Below, piece after piece: positions 1-7,104 of a stretch of DNA of 42,070 nucleotides; the first letter of the stretch is position 1, and every line of letters starts with the position of its first letter. Under the pieces are notes generated by a model that made no database searches, was not told the origin of the DNA, and was given only the letters and a program-made list of their open reading frames with translations. Made by a program: the position numbers and the translations under genes. The stretch covers positions 1 through 42,070 of the forward strand of contig CANLJX010000010.1 in the NCBI GenBank assembly GCA_947491545.1, read 5' to 3'. This stretch comes from Deltaproteobacteria bacterium (GTDB lineage: Bacteria; Bdellovibrionota_C; UBA2361; OMII01).

Positions 1-7
1 AACTGCC

Positions 8-445
8 ATGCCCAAGGCTTCCACTATTGTTCTTGCCGCGCTTGGTAGCTTTGCCGTGTGGACCCTAGCCACCGGCTGGGTACCCGAGATTCACTACGAA
101 CGTGTTACTTGGGGGATGTTCGCGGCTTGGATCGTCTCCGTCAGAGGCTGGTCTAGGCTTCGCAGTCGAGCGGTCCAATCACTCGGGTTTCTCTGCATGT
201 GGCTTGGAGATCTCTTCTTCTCATTGGCTCCCGGCACGTTTTTGGTCTGGTACGGAGCCTCGGCTCCACAAGTTCCATCGTACACAAGGGGCGGCATGGA
301 CGTATGCGATCTGCAGCCCGGATTCTGTGCGTCAGGAACTCGCGCCTTCATCGGTTTCGGGATCGAGCTGCTGGTGGTGGGTTTCGTGATTGCCGGAGCA
401 CTCTACTTTGCGAAGCCTCCTCCTCAGCGCTCGGATCAATCCTAG
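8..445 (+). CDS. Small predicted membrane protein, unknown function
   Basis: A 145-residue product I do not recognise. Three hydrophobic stretches are visible: about residues 4-24, 55-80 and 112-134. The middle part contains two Cys (MDVCDLQPGFC), possibly a disulfide in a non-cytoplasmic loop, and the tail is short and polar. The codons look like those of the neighbouring genes, which supports a real gene. The start lies seven bases from the window edge, so no ribosome binding site can be judged and the true start may lie upstream. It is convergent with the large minus-strand gene that ends 38 bases further on. Confidence 0.5.
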   Translation: MPKASTIVLAALGSFAVWTLATGWVPEIHYERVTWGMFAAWIVSVRGWSRLRSRAVQSLGFLCMWLGDLFFSLAPGTFLVWYGASAPQVPSYTRGGMDVCDLQPGFCASGTRAFIGFGIELLVVGFVIAGALYFAKPPPQRSDQS

Positions 446-483
446 CCAACACTGGATGCTCGCGAAGCCGAACTGGCAGCGGA

Positions 484-3081
484 CTAGCTCTTAAACCAAG
501 AGAAGATGCTGCGGCGTGATGATCGCTGAGCCTCCGATGCAGCCTGATCGTGCACTTCGCTATCTGCTCCCATGCCATCCGGACCGCTGCCCGAGCCCAG
601 TAGAACGCTCGCCAAGCGCACCGGCTGTCGAACAGAGCTGATAGGCTCTCCTGCGGCAGAGAGCAGGCTCACTGTGAGCGTAAGGGCATCGGCGCTCTCG
701 CTGGCGGCATCGCACTCGAACTCGCACAACGTGTGGCCGAGACCAACCTGCTGACGCGCCCAGGCTGCTCGCTGCGCCGAGCCGAGGTTTCGCCGGAAGA
801 CCTCAACCGGCTTCTTCCCGGCCGCATGCAGCGCGCAGGAGAGCTGAAGCCCCTGCTCCAGTGCCCGGCCTCGCGGTATGTTGACCGCAACGCTGCAAGC
901 GATACGGCTCGTCTGCGGAATGAGCGACGCAACGGCATCGGTGACACACGGCATCGGAGCGCCGACATCAACAACTTTCGGCTCGTTGCCCGACGGAGGC
1001 TTGATAAAGAAGTCACGGCTTTGGGCTACAAGCTCTTCTCCTGTAAGCGAGAGAACCCGCACACGCGCAACGAGCGCTACCTTCTGGAGGCCGCGACCGC
1101 CGTCTGGCGACAGCGACCAACCGAGGATCTCATCCTTCCCAAAGTTGGCAGCGATAGCGTGGCTTGAAAATCCAGATGAGCTCTCAACGCACACTCCGCG
1201 GGTGACCGGCTTGAAGCCCATGCCGAGCGGATCTGAGAAGGCTTGCAGCAGCAGATGGCCGTCCTCGCGCTCAATCGAGATCTCTACTCGGTAGGGCTTA
1301 AAGAGCTCTCCCACTCGGCCTGACGCAAGGTCTGCGATATGGCGCGAGGTGTTTGTCGGTGCGAAGACAGCCTCAACTCGCACACTCTCCTCTCCAGCAA
1401 AAACCCAGGCTGGGTCGACTTCTAGAGTGCGAAGCTCAATCCCCACGTCTTTTGCTCTCTCTCCCTCATCCGCCGCAGCAGCTATGCGGCCCGGCACCTG
1501 CACTGTGACAAGCCCTATATCACCGCACAGAATCCGGTCATCCGCTGACACCACCACCACTTCGCAGGTAAGAGAGTGCGTGCCTGGCTCTAGCAACAGA
1601 AACTCTACCGGGATATCGACGCACAGCCCGCGGTACACGGCCCACGCACCGCGCGGATGCAGCACTCGGCGATATCGGTACGAGGAGACTGACTCAACTG
1701 CTCCGCCCAACTCAGCAGCCACGTACGGTATTCCGAGTGACGAAAGCTCAACGACGTTCCCCTTCGAGTCAACGAAACGGCACTCAAGAAGCACACTCTC
1801 GCCGGCATGCATAAAAAGCGAGAGGTCGAACTGGGCCGAGACCGTATGGCGCTCCCAGCCAGCAACCACCTTGTGCCCCGAAGCAACGCGGAGGTCCGAG
1901 ATTCTGTCTCCGGAAACAACGTCATGCGGCCACATGCCGATCGAGTGAGGAGCTGGGACGCCGCTCGCCAGCGCCTCGCGCGGCGGAACGCAGATGCTCT
2001 CTGGCTTAGCTGCCGAAAGTATCTCCCGCCCGTCGTCGTCGATCACTGCCACATAGAGCTGGATATCGCTGCGCCCAGGGGGAAGATCAAGCGCTGCGTA
2101 CGGAACGAATGCGCGGATGTCATCGATGATGAGGCGCTGTGCGTTCGGTCGGATAGGCACTAGAGAGCAGAACTGAGTGTCATCTGAAGCAACTCCCTCT
2201 CCGCCGGGGTCAGTCCAGCTCGACCAGCCAGGTCGAGCGCGCACAGGCTCACCACTCGCACGGACCGAAACCCGCAGCCAGAGCGGCTGGCCATCGTGCC
2301 CGACCAACCGGAGCCCGCACGAAACAAAGCACCCCTTCGAGGCGAAAACTTGATGGTCGTGCATCACCTCAAAAGAGAAGATAGCGTTGTCTTCCTCGCC
2401 TGAGAGCAGCACTGCGTCTGACGCAAGGTCCGCTTTGCGTGAATGGTGAACCTCAAGCCCCGTGAGGCTTGCCTTGCGCTTCACGTACCACTTGAGCAAC
2501 ATCGTGAGCTCATCGAGCTCACGCCCTACATCGTACTCGCTGAGCGGCCCGGGCGCTGCGGCTAGGCGCTGGGAGGCGCTTTCGACCGCCTCAATGCCGG
2601 CTGCATCCTGCACCTGCTGAGCGCGTCGCACGAGCCCAGACACAATCGCCCCCTCAACTGAACCAGCACAGAGCGAGCTCAGAAGCAGCGCCACGTTCGG
2701 CTCCATCGAGTACACCCCTGTTTCGCGGTGCGCGATTCGGCGGATGACTCCGAGCACAAGCTCGGAAACTTTGAGAACTGCCCTGCGCGTAGCGCTCACA
2801 GGCCGCACACGCAGCTTGGCTGCCTTGCGCAGAGCTTCCTCAAGCGGAGCCACAAACTGTTGGAGCGCGTCTGAGCGCGTCGCGACGAAGGCTCTGATCT
2901 CTGCAGGCGTTGCGCCACGCGGCTCGCGGTACAGCACAGGACGGGAGTGTTTTCCGTTGGTCGCGGAAGCAGCTCCCATGCCCGCAACAATCGCGCGGGA
3001 GACCTTGAGCGGGGAACCGGGCTCTACCTGGGCACTTTCGGTCCCCTCGTCAATCGGAGACTCCTTCTCAACAACGCTCAT
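484..3081 (-). CDS. 865-residue unknown protein with repeated beta-sandwich-like units
   Basis: No signal peptide or membrane segment is visible, so it is probably cytoplasmic. Residues 1-60 are low-complexity and polar. Residues about 70-215 look alpha-helical and rich in Ala, Arg and Leu. From about 230 to 810 I see four beta-rich units of roughly 120-150 residues. Units 1 and 2 share a recognisable signature: VPYAALDLPPG followed by a strand and a DDGREIL turn, and IPVEFLLLEPG followed by a strand and an ADDRILC turn. The C-terminal 40 residues are Ser-rich and end in a basic and aromatic tail (RRSIFSWFKS). I cannot name the family; an adhesion, scaffold or TerB-associated role would be a guess. 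The ATG start has a weak AAGG upstream. It is divergent from the PDH E2 operon. Confidence 0.75.
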   Translation of the reverse strand: MSVVEKESPIDEGTESAQVEPGSPLKVSRAIVAGMGAASATNGKHSRPVLYREPRGATPAEIRAFVATRSDALQQFVAPLEEALRKAAKLRVRPVSATRRAVLKVSELVLGVIRRIAHRETGVYSMEPNVALLLSSLCAGSVEGAIVSGLVRRAQQVQDAAGIEAVESASQRLAAAPGPLSEYDVGRELDELTMLLKWYVKRKASLTGLEVHHSRKADLASDAVLLSGEEDNAIFSFEVMHDHQVFASKGCFVSCGLRLVGHDGQPLWLRVSVRASGEPVRARPGWSSWTDPGGEGVASDDTQFCSLVPIRPNAQRLIIDDIRAFVPYAALDLPPGRSDIQLYVAVIDDDGREILSAAKPESICVPPREALASGVPAPHSIGMWPHDVVSGDRISDLRVASGHKVVAGWERHTVSAQFDLSLFMHAGESVLLECRFVDSKGNVVELSSLGIPYVAAELGGAVESVSSYRYRRVLHPRGAWAVYRGLCVDIPVEFLLLEPGTHSLTCEVVVVSADDRILCGDIGLVTVQVPGRIAAAADEGERAKDVGIELRTLEVDPAWVFAGEESVRVEAVFAPTNTSRHIADLASGRVGELFKPYRVEISIEREDGHLLLQAFSDPLGMGFKPVTRGVCVESSSGFSSHAIAANFGKDEILGWSLSPDGGRGLQKVALVARVRVLSLTGEELVAQSRDFFIKPPSGNEPKVVDVGAPMPCVTDAVASLIPQTSRIACSVAVNIPRGRALEQGLQLSCALHAAGKKPVEVFRRNLGSAQRAAWARQQVGLGHTLCEFECDAASESADALTLTVSLLSAAGEPISSVRQPVRLASVLLGSGSGPDGMGADSEVHDQAASEAQRSSRRSIFSWFKS

Positions 3082-3228
3082 CTGCGGGCGACCTTGCTAC
3101 TGCGAAACTTACTTCAAAAAAGTGCTGCTCTTGAGGGACATGCTACGCAACACGTGCGAGCCAGCTCCCTTCTCCCCGCGCGCCACACAATAACCACTCG
3201 CGAGACTCAAAATCCTGCCGCGATTACC

Positions 3229-3244
3229 AGTAATTTCAATTACT
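3229..3244. promoter_or_regulatory. Perfect 16-base palindrome, candidate operator
   Basis: AGTAATT and AATTACT are separated by TC, giving a perfect seven-base dyad in the divergent intergenic region. It lies about 150 bases upstream of the predicted E2 promoter and about 150 bases upstream of the start of the divergent 865-residue gene. The AT-rich dyad stands out in GC-rich surroundings. That it is a repressor or activator site is inference. Confidence 0.3.
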
Positions 3245-3378
3245 TCTGGCTCGGTTTATTCCTGATGCGTAGGGTTGTAGGATACGCCTCCAAGAAGCTC
3301 CCGCTGTGTGGCGAGGGACCCTGTATGTACCCGCAACAGAGCGAAGTTTCAACCCGTGTTGTGGTAGTTCGAGACGGT

Positions 3379-3408
3379 TTGTCAGTCAACCTCGTTTCGG
3401 ACTATAAA
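3379..3408 (+). promoter_or_regulatory. Predicted sigma70-type promoter of the E2-lipA operon
   Basis: TTGTCA at 3379-3384 and TATAAA at 3403-3408 are separated by 18 bases and differ from the consensus hexamers at only one position each. Transcription would start near 3415, leaving a leader of about 57 bases before the ATG at 3472, which has AAGGA at 3460-3464. Confidence 0.5.
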
Positions 3409-3471
3409 CTCGCCTCTCCCCAATCGACGGGATGGCACGTTCCACTCCGAGACAACTGCAAGGAATTCACT

Positions 3472-4758
3472 ATGGCGACCGAAGTCAAGATGCCCCAGCT
3501 GAGCGACACCATGAGCTCGGGAAAGATCCTCACCTGGAAGAAAAACGAGGGAGACCAAATTAAGCGCGGCGACATCCTTGCCGAAGTCGAGACAGACAAG
3601 GCGAACCTCGAGATCGAATCCTTCTTCAACGGAGTGCTGCTCAAGATCGCAACTCCAGCAGGAACGGACGCCAAAGTCGGGGAAGTGATTGCAGTAATCG
3701 GTGCGGCTGGCGAGTCCGTCGCAACTTCCTCGGCGCCGAAGGCAGCTCCCACAGCAGCAGCGCCGGCTCCACAAGCCGCTCGCCCGGCTCCAGCATCGTC
3801 TCCAGCAGCGGCTCCAGCAGCGGCTCCAGCTCCAATGACCCTTGTGTCAGGCAGTGACCGGATTAAAGCCAGCCCGCTCGCCAAGAAAGTGGCAGAAGAC
3901 CTGCAGGTAAACCTCTCTTCTGTGCGCGGCTCGGGTCCTAACGGACGCATCGTGCGGCGCGATGTTGAGGCTGCCGCTGGCGGCTCGGCTGCTCCGGCGA
4001 TGCACGCGCCCCCAGCCCCACAGTCGTTTTCCACAACCCCGGCCAATCAGGCGCCAGCCCGCGCAGCAATTCCGGCAACGGGCACCCTGACTCCGCTCTC
4101 GCGCATGCGCGAGACGATCGCCCGCCGCATGCAGGAGAGCGTAACAACAGCTCCGCACTTCTACTGCACGACCTCGGTCAACATGGGTGAGGCGCTCAGG
4201 CTGCGTGAGACGCTCAAAGAGAAGCCTGCGTTCAAGGGCATCAGCGTTAACCATCTCGTTATCAAGGCCGTAGCGTACGGCCTCACGCACGAGCCGCGGG
4301 TCAACGCTGCCATGAAGGATGGCCAGGTTTACCAGCCCGGCCAGATTAACATCGGCATCATCACCGCCCTCGACGACGGGCTGATCATCCCTGTTCTCAA
4401 GGAAGTCGACACGATGGCGCTGCGCGACGTCGTGTTTGAGGCCCGCGCCGCAATCGAGCGCGCCCGAGCTGGACGACCGAGCTCAAGCGACCTTTCGGGG
4501 GGAACGTTTAGCATCTCCAACATGGGAATGTTTGATGTTGAGAACTTCACGGCGATAATTAATCCTGGCCAGGGAGGCATCCTGGCGGTAAGCGCCGTCA
4601 AGGAGCAGCCTGTTGTGCAGAAGGGTCAGATCGTTGTGGGATCCGTGATGAAGGCGACAGTCTCGGTAGACCACCGCATCATCGACGGAGTCATGGCGAG
4701 CACCTTCCTCAAGCACTTCAAGGAGGCTCTTGAGATCCCTGCCCTCCTGATGGCCTAA
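3472..4758 (+). CDS. aceF: Dihydrolipoamide acetyltransferase, E2 of the pyruvate dehydrogenase complex
   Basis: The 428-residue protein transfers the acetyl group from lipoamide to CoA and forms the core of the complex. Residues 1-75 are a single lipoyl domain with the modified lysine in ETDKA (K43). An Ala/Pro-rich linker follows (about 85-122), then the E1/E3-binding domain (about 130-170, ASPLAKKVAEDL and GSGPNGRIVRRDV), a second linker, and the catalytic domain (about 205-428) with the DHRIIDG active-site motif (H401, D405). The N-terminal sequence is of the PDH type, though a branched-chain E2 cannot be fully excluded. The start at 3472 is preferred over an upstream open frame because the domain begins there and AAGGA lies eight bases upstream. 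No E1 or E3 gene is in the window; lipA follows 12 bases downstream. Confidence 0.93.
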   Translation: MATEVKMPQLSDTMSSGKILTWKKNEGDQIKRGDILAEVETDKANLEIESFFNGVLLKIATPAGTDAKVGEVIAVIGAAGESVATSSAPKAAPTAAAPAPQAARPAPASSPAAAPAAAPAPMTLVSGSDRIKASPLAKKVAEDLQVNLSSVRGSGPNGRIVRRDVEAAAGGSAAPAMHAPPAPQSFSTTPANQAPARAAIPATGTLTPLSRMRETIARRMQESVTTAPHFYCTTSVNMGEALRLRETLKEKPAFKGISVNHLVIKAVAYGLTHEPRVNAAMKDGQVYQPGQINIGIITALDDGLIIPVLKEVDTMALRDVVFEARAAIERARAGRPSSSDLSGGTFSISNMGMFDVENFTAIINPGQGGILAVSAVKEQPVVQKGQIVVGSVMKATVSVDHRIIDGVMASTFLKHFKEALEIPALLMA

Positions 4759-4770
4759 CCGAGGAGCCGC

Positions 4771-5673
4771 ATGTCTGTTGAGGTCCCCCGCAACGCTACG
4801 ACGATCGTGAAGCCCTCGTGGCTCAAGGTGCGCGCTCCCGGCTCGCCCGAGTACCTCGAAACTCGCAAAATCGTTAAGGACCTCAATCTGCACACCGTGT
4901 GTGAAGAGGCACAGTGCCCGAACATCGGCGAGTGCTGGTCGCACCACACAGCTACGTTCATGATCATGGGCGAGCTCTGCACGCGAAAGTGCCACTTCTG
5001 CTCAGTTAAAAAGGGAAGCTCCGAGACCCTTGTGGCGCTCGATCCGAACGAGCCCGACCGGGTCGGGCTCGCAGTGAAGTCGTTAGGCCTAAAGCACGCA
5101 GTTATCACCTCAGTCGATCGTGACGACGTCGCGGACAATGGCGCTGGGCACTTCAACAGGACCGTCTCTGCTGTGCGCAAGTACGCGCCTGACTGCAAAG
5201 TCGAGCTGCTCATCCCAGACCTCAAAGGCTCGCGCAAGGACTTAGAGACGATCTTGGCCTCAAAGATCGATGTGCTCAACCACAACATCGAAACCGTCCC
5301 GCGGCTCTACAAGAAAGTGCGCCCAGGAGCAGGATACGTGCGATCGCTCTCGATTCACCGCTGGGCCAAAGAGATCGACCCGGGCGTTGTGACCAAGTCT
5401 GGCATCATGGTGGGCCTCGGCGAGAGCCGCGAAGAGGTCCTCGCCGTCATGGATGACATGCGAGCCGTAGGGATTGATGTCATGACGATCGGCCAGTACC
5501 TGCGGCCAACCCAGAAGCAGCTCCCCGTGCGCGCCTTTATCACTCCCGAGGAGTTCAAGGAGTACGAAGTAGAAGGCATGAAGCGCGGCTTCAAGTTCGT
5601 GGAGTCCGGACCGTTCGTGCGCAGCTCCTACCACGCCTGGAAGCACACCGCAGACGTCGAGATCCGGAAGTAG
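4771..5673 (+). CDS. lipA: Lipoyl synthase
   Basis: A radical-SAM enzyme that inserts two sulfurs into octanoyl groups on lipoyl domains such as that of the E2 encoded just upstream. Both clusters are present: the auxiliary [4Fe-4S] cysteines C44, C49 and C55, and the radical-SAM CxxxCxxC C70, C74 and C77. The C-terminal RSSYHA motif supplies the conserved serine ligand. Length (300 residues) is normal for the family. The start has GAGGAG about four bases upstream and lies 12 bases after the E2 stop, so the two are probably co-transcribed. No lipB is visible, so octanoate attachment is encoded elsewhere or done by a ligase. Confidence 0.96.
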   Translation: MSVEVPRNATTIVKPSWLKVRAPGSPEYLETRKIVKDLNLHTVCEEAQCPNIGECWSHHTATFMIMGELCTRKCHFCSVKKGSSETLVALDPNEPDRVGLAVKSLGLKHAVITSVDRDDVADNGAGHFNRTVSAVRKYAPDCKVELLIPDLKGSRKDLETILASKIDVLNHNIETVPRLYKKVRPGAGYVRSLSIHRWAKEIDPGVVTKSGIMVGLGESREEVLAVMDDMRAVGIDVMTIGQYLRPTQKQLPVRAFITPEEFKEYEVEGMKRGFKFVESGPFVRSSYHAWKHTADVEIRK

Positions 5674-5675
5674 CC

Positions 5676-6389
5676 GTGACTCCCTCCCCTGGCAGCCTGT
5701 ACCTCATCCCTAGCCTGCTCGGCGAGGCTGCGGTCGACGCATCGCTCCCAGCAATCGTTGCCCAAACAGTCTCGCGCCTCACGCACTTCCTGGTGGAAGA
5801 CGAGAAGAGCGCGCGGCACTTCATTAAGACGCTGCTGCCTGACTGCAACCTCAGAGCGCTCTCCCTTGAGCGGCTGAGCGAGCACACGGCAGACAGTGAA
5901 CTGCCGCGCCTGCTTGAGCCGCTCATGGCCGGGCACGACGTCGGAATCATCTCTGAAGCCGGCTGCCCCGCAATCGCCGACCCAGGCTCAGATGTTGTGC
6001 GCCGCGCCCACGAGCTCGGCGCTCGCGTCATCCCGCTCGTGGGCCCCTGCTCGATGATTCTGGCGCTAATGGCATCTGGGTTGAGCGGCCAACGTTGGCG
6101 TTTCGTTGGATACCTGCCCGTAGCAGACGAGGAGCGGCGCGCCGAGCTGCGCGCGCTTGAGGCTGAGGCCCTACGCTCAGGAGAAACCCAGATCGTGATG
6201 GAGACGCCGTACCGCAACCAGCGCCTGTTGCAAGAGATCCTGGCTGCCTGCCGTCCTGAAACGATGCTCTGCGTTGCATCGAACCTGTCGACTCCAGAGG
6301 AGCTAATCCAAACTCGCACGGTAGCCGAGTGGCGAAAAGTTGTCCCGAACCTACCCAAGGTGCCAGCACTCTTTCTGCTCGGCAGATAA
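5676..6389 (+). CDS. RsmI-like SAM-dependent methyltransferase (tetrapyrrole methylase fold), short form
   Basis: The 237-residue protein starts with GTG two bases after the lipA stop, indicating a tight operon. The N-terminus (GSLYLIPSLLGE) matches the short paralog of 16S rRNA 2'-O-methyltransferase I. Other family motifs are HFLVEDEKSARHF, ISEAGCPAIADPG, VGPCSMILALMASGLSGQ and METPYRNQRLLQEI. The GNLEDIT-type motif of canonical RsmI is replaced by a LLGEAAV-type loop, so the substrate may not be C1402 of 16S rRNA. This short group is usually annotated only as a SAM-dependent methyltransferase. I assign the fold with confidence and the substrate not at all. Confidence 0.85.
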   Translation: MTPSPGSLYLIPSLLGEAAVDASLPAIVAQTVSRLTHFLVEDEKSARHFIKTLLPDCNLRALSLERLSEHTADSELPRLLEPLMAGHDVGIISEAGCPAIADPGSDVVRRAHELGARVIPLVGPCSMILALMASGLSGQRWRFVGYLPVADEERRAELRALEAEALRSGETQIVMETPYRNQRLLQEILAACRPETMLCVASNLSTPEELIQTRTVAEWRKVVPNLPKVPALFLLGR

Positions 6390-6480
6390 TTCTTCGTTCC
6401 GCATATTGGCTCCGCGTAGAATCGAGCCGCTACCCTGGGCGCTCCCGGTTAGTGAAGCTTACGCCAAGACACTCCTTACC

Positions 6481-6508
6481 CGGGAACGGCACCGGTTCCG
6501 GCCCCGAG
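6481..6508. repeat. GC-rich palindromic repeat, copy A
   Basis: The core follows GGGAACGGCNCCGGTTYCGG (6482-6501). Related copies lie at 12871-12890 (18 of 20 positions the same), 36445-36470 (with a six-base insert) and, more loosely, 36546-36574. All are intergenic. This copy sits about 90 bases after the methyltransferase stop and can fold on itself. It behaves like a REP-type intergenic repeat. Confidence 0.55.
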
Positions 6509-6660
6509 CAATCCACCTGCGAGCCACGTGAACTCTAGCAACATGTAAAGCCCGTGTAGGGATGGACCGAAAGGCGCGATGCACGGGTCGATTTACCTTG
6601 TCTCTGTGCACGTTCTCACCCACTCGATTCCACAAAGAGCCAGAATATTTTGTGGGGACC

Positions 6661-6763
6661 TGCTCACAAAGAGAGCGGTGAAACCGGCGAGGGGAACAAT
6701 CCTCATCTGCCCTGCTCGCTCAAAACCCTCTCTGCCCTCGCTGCTCTCTTTGTTCAATTGTGT
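6661..6763. repeat. 103-base palindromic intergenic repeat, unit 1
   Basis: The unit opens with TGCTCACAAAGAGAGCGG and closes with GCTGCTCTCTTTGTTCAA. The two ends are imperfect inverted repeats over about 28 bases, so the RNA or single strand would form a long hairpin. It is followed after 11 bases by a second unit of identical length. A shorter relative lies at 12966-13049, downstream of the fusion gene. Confidence 0.7.
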
Positions 6764-6774
6764 CGACCGGGATA

Positions 6775-6877
6775 TGTTCACAAAGAGAGCGGCGAGAACG
6801 GCGAGGGGGCAATCCTCTTCTGCCCTGCTCGCTCAGGTCCCTCACCGCTCTCGCTGCACTCTTTGTTCAACTTGTGT
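6775..6877. repeat. 103-base palindromic intergenic repeat, unit 2
   Basis: A direct copy of the unit at 6661-6763 with scattered substitutions. Its ends (ACAAAGAGAGCGGCGAGAAC and the complementary segment ending CACTCTTTGT) pair at about 24 of 28 positions. Several substitutions keep pairing, as in a structured repeat. A degenerate start of a further unit (CAAACAAAGACCGCC) follows at about 6891. Confidence 0.7.
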
Positions 6878-6916
6878 AACTGGGAATGTGCAAACAAAGA
6901 CCGCCCTGGAACCAAG

Positions 6917-6941
6917 CCGCGCGGGTCAGCTAACCGCGCGG
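6917..6941. other. CCGCGCGG hairpin
   Basis: Two copies of the self-complementary octamer CCGCGCGG (6917-6924 and 6934-6941) flank a nine-base loop, giving a very stable stem. No T-run follows, so it is not a standard intrinsic terminator. It lies about 165 bases before the fusion gene. Confidence 0.4.
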
Positions 6942-7104
6942 TGTTATGCCGAAGGCGAGTTCGAGTCGGCATTAGCTCCGAGCCTCTTTCATGCTCCGCT
7001 AACCCACTGAAAAAGTTGAGTGTTTACACAACTCTGGTAACGGTTTACCTTCTGTTCTTTATTACTGGCTCTTCCCGCACGGAAGAGAAGGCCCCGCCCC
7101 GCAC

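Larger units (their letters stand above)
3082..3471. other. Divergent intergenic region between the 865-residue gene and the PDH E2 operon
   Basis: This 390-base stretch holds no convincing gene. An open frame runs through it in the E2 frame from 2947, but the lipoyl domain begins exactly at the ATG at 3472, so the extension is fortuitous. It contains a perfect AGTAATT palindrome (3229-3244) and a strong promoter-like sequence (3379-3408), both listed separately. Confidence 0.6.
6390..7104. other. 715-base repeat-rich intergenic region upstream of the TamB-TamA fusion
   Basis: No convincing gene. Short open frames crossing it on both strands are carried by the repeats. In order it holds a GC-rich palindromic repeat (6481-6508), a stretch whose CCCGTG and CACGGG arms could pair (about 6552-6590), a 21-base segment repeated in inverted orientation beyond the fusion gene (6621-6641), two 103-base palindromic units (6661-6763 and 6775-6877), and a CCGCGCGG hairpin (6917-6941). 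A weak promoter-like pair, TTTACA and TACCTT 17 bases apart, lies near 7021-7050. The fusion gene starts at 7105. Confidence 0.6.

Noticed and set aside
2947-3471. N-terminal extension of the PDH E2 open frame back to 2947
   Set aside because: The lipoyl domain starts exactly at the ATG at 3472 with an AAGGA site ahead, and the extension overlaps the divergent gene and contains the promoter.
6661-6877. Two-unit tandem repeat as a possible CRISPR array
   Set aside because: Units are 103 bases, palindromic and only two in number, with an 11-base gap; there is no repeat-spacer structure and no cas gene.
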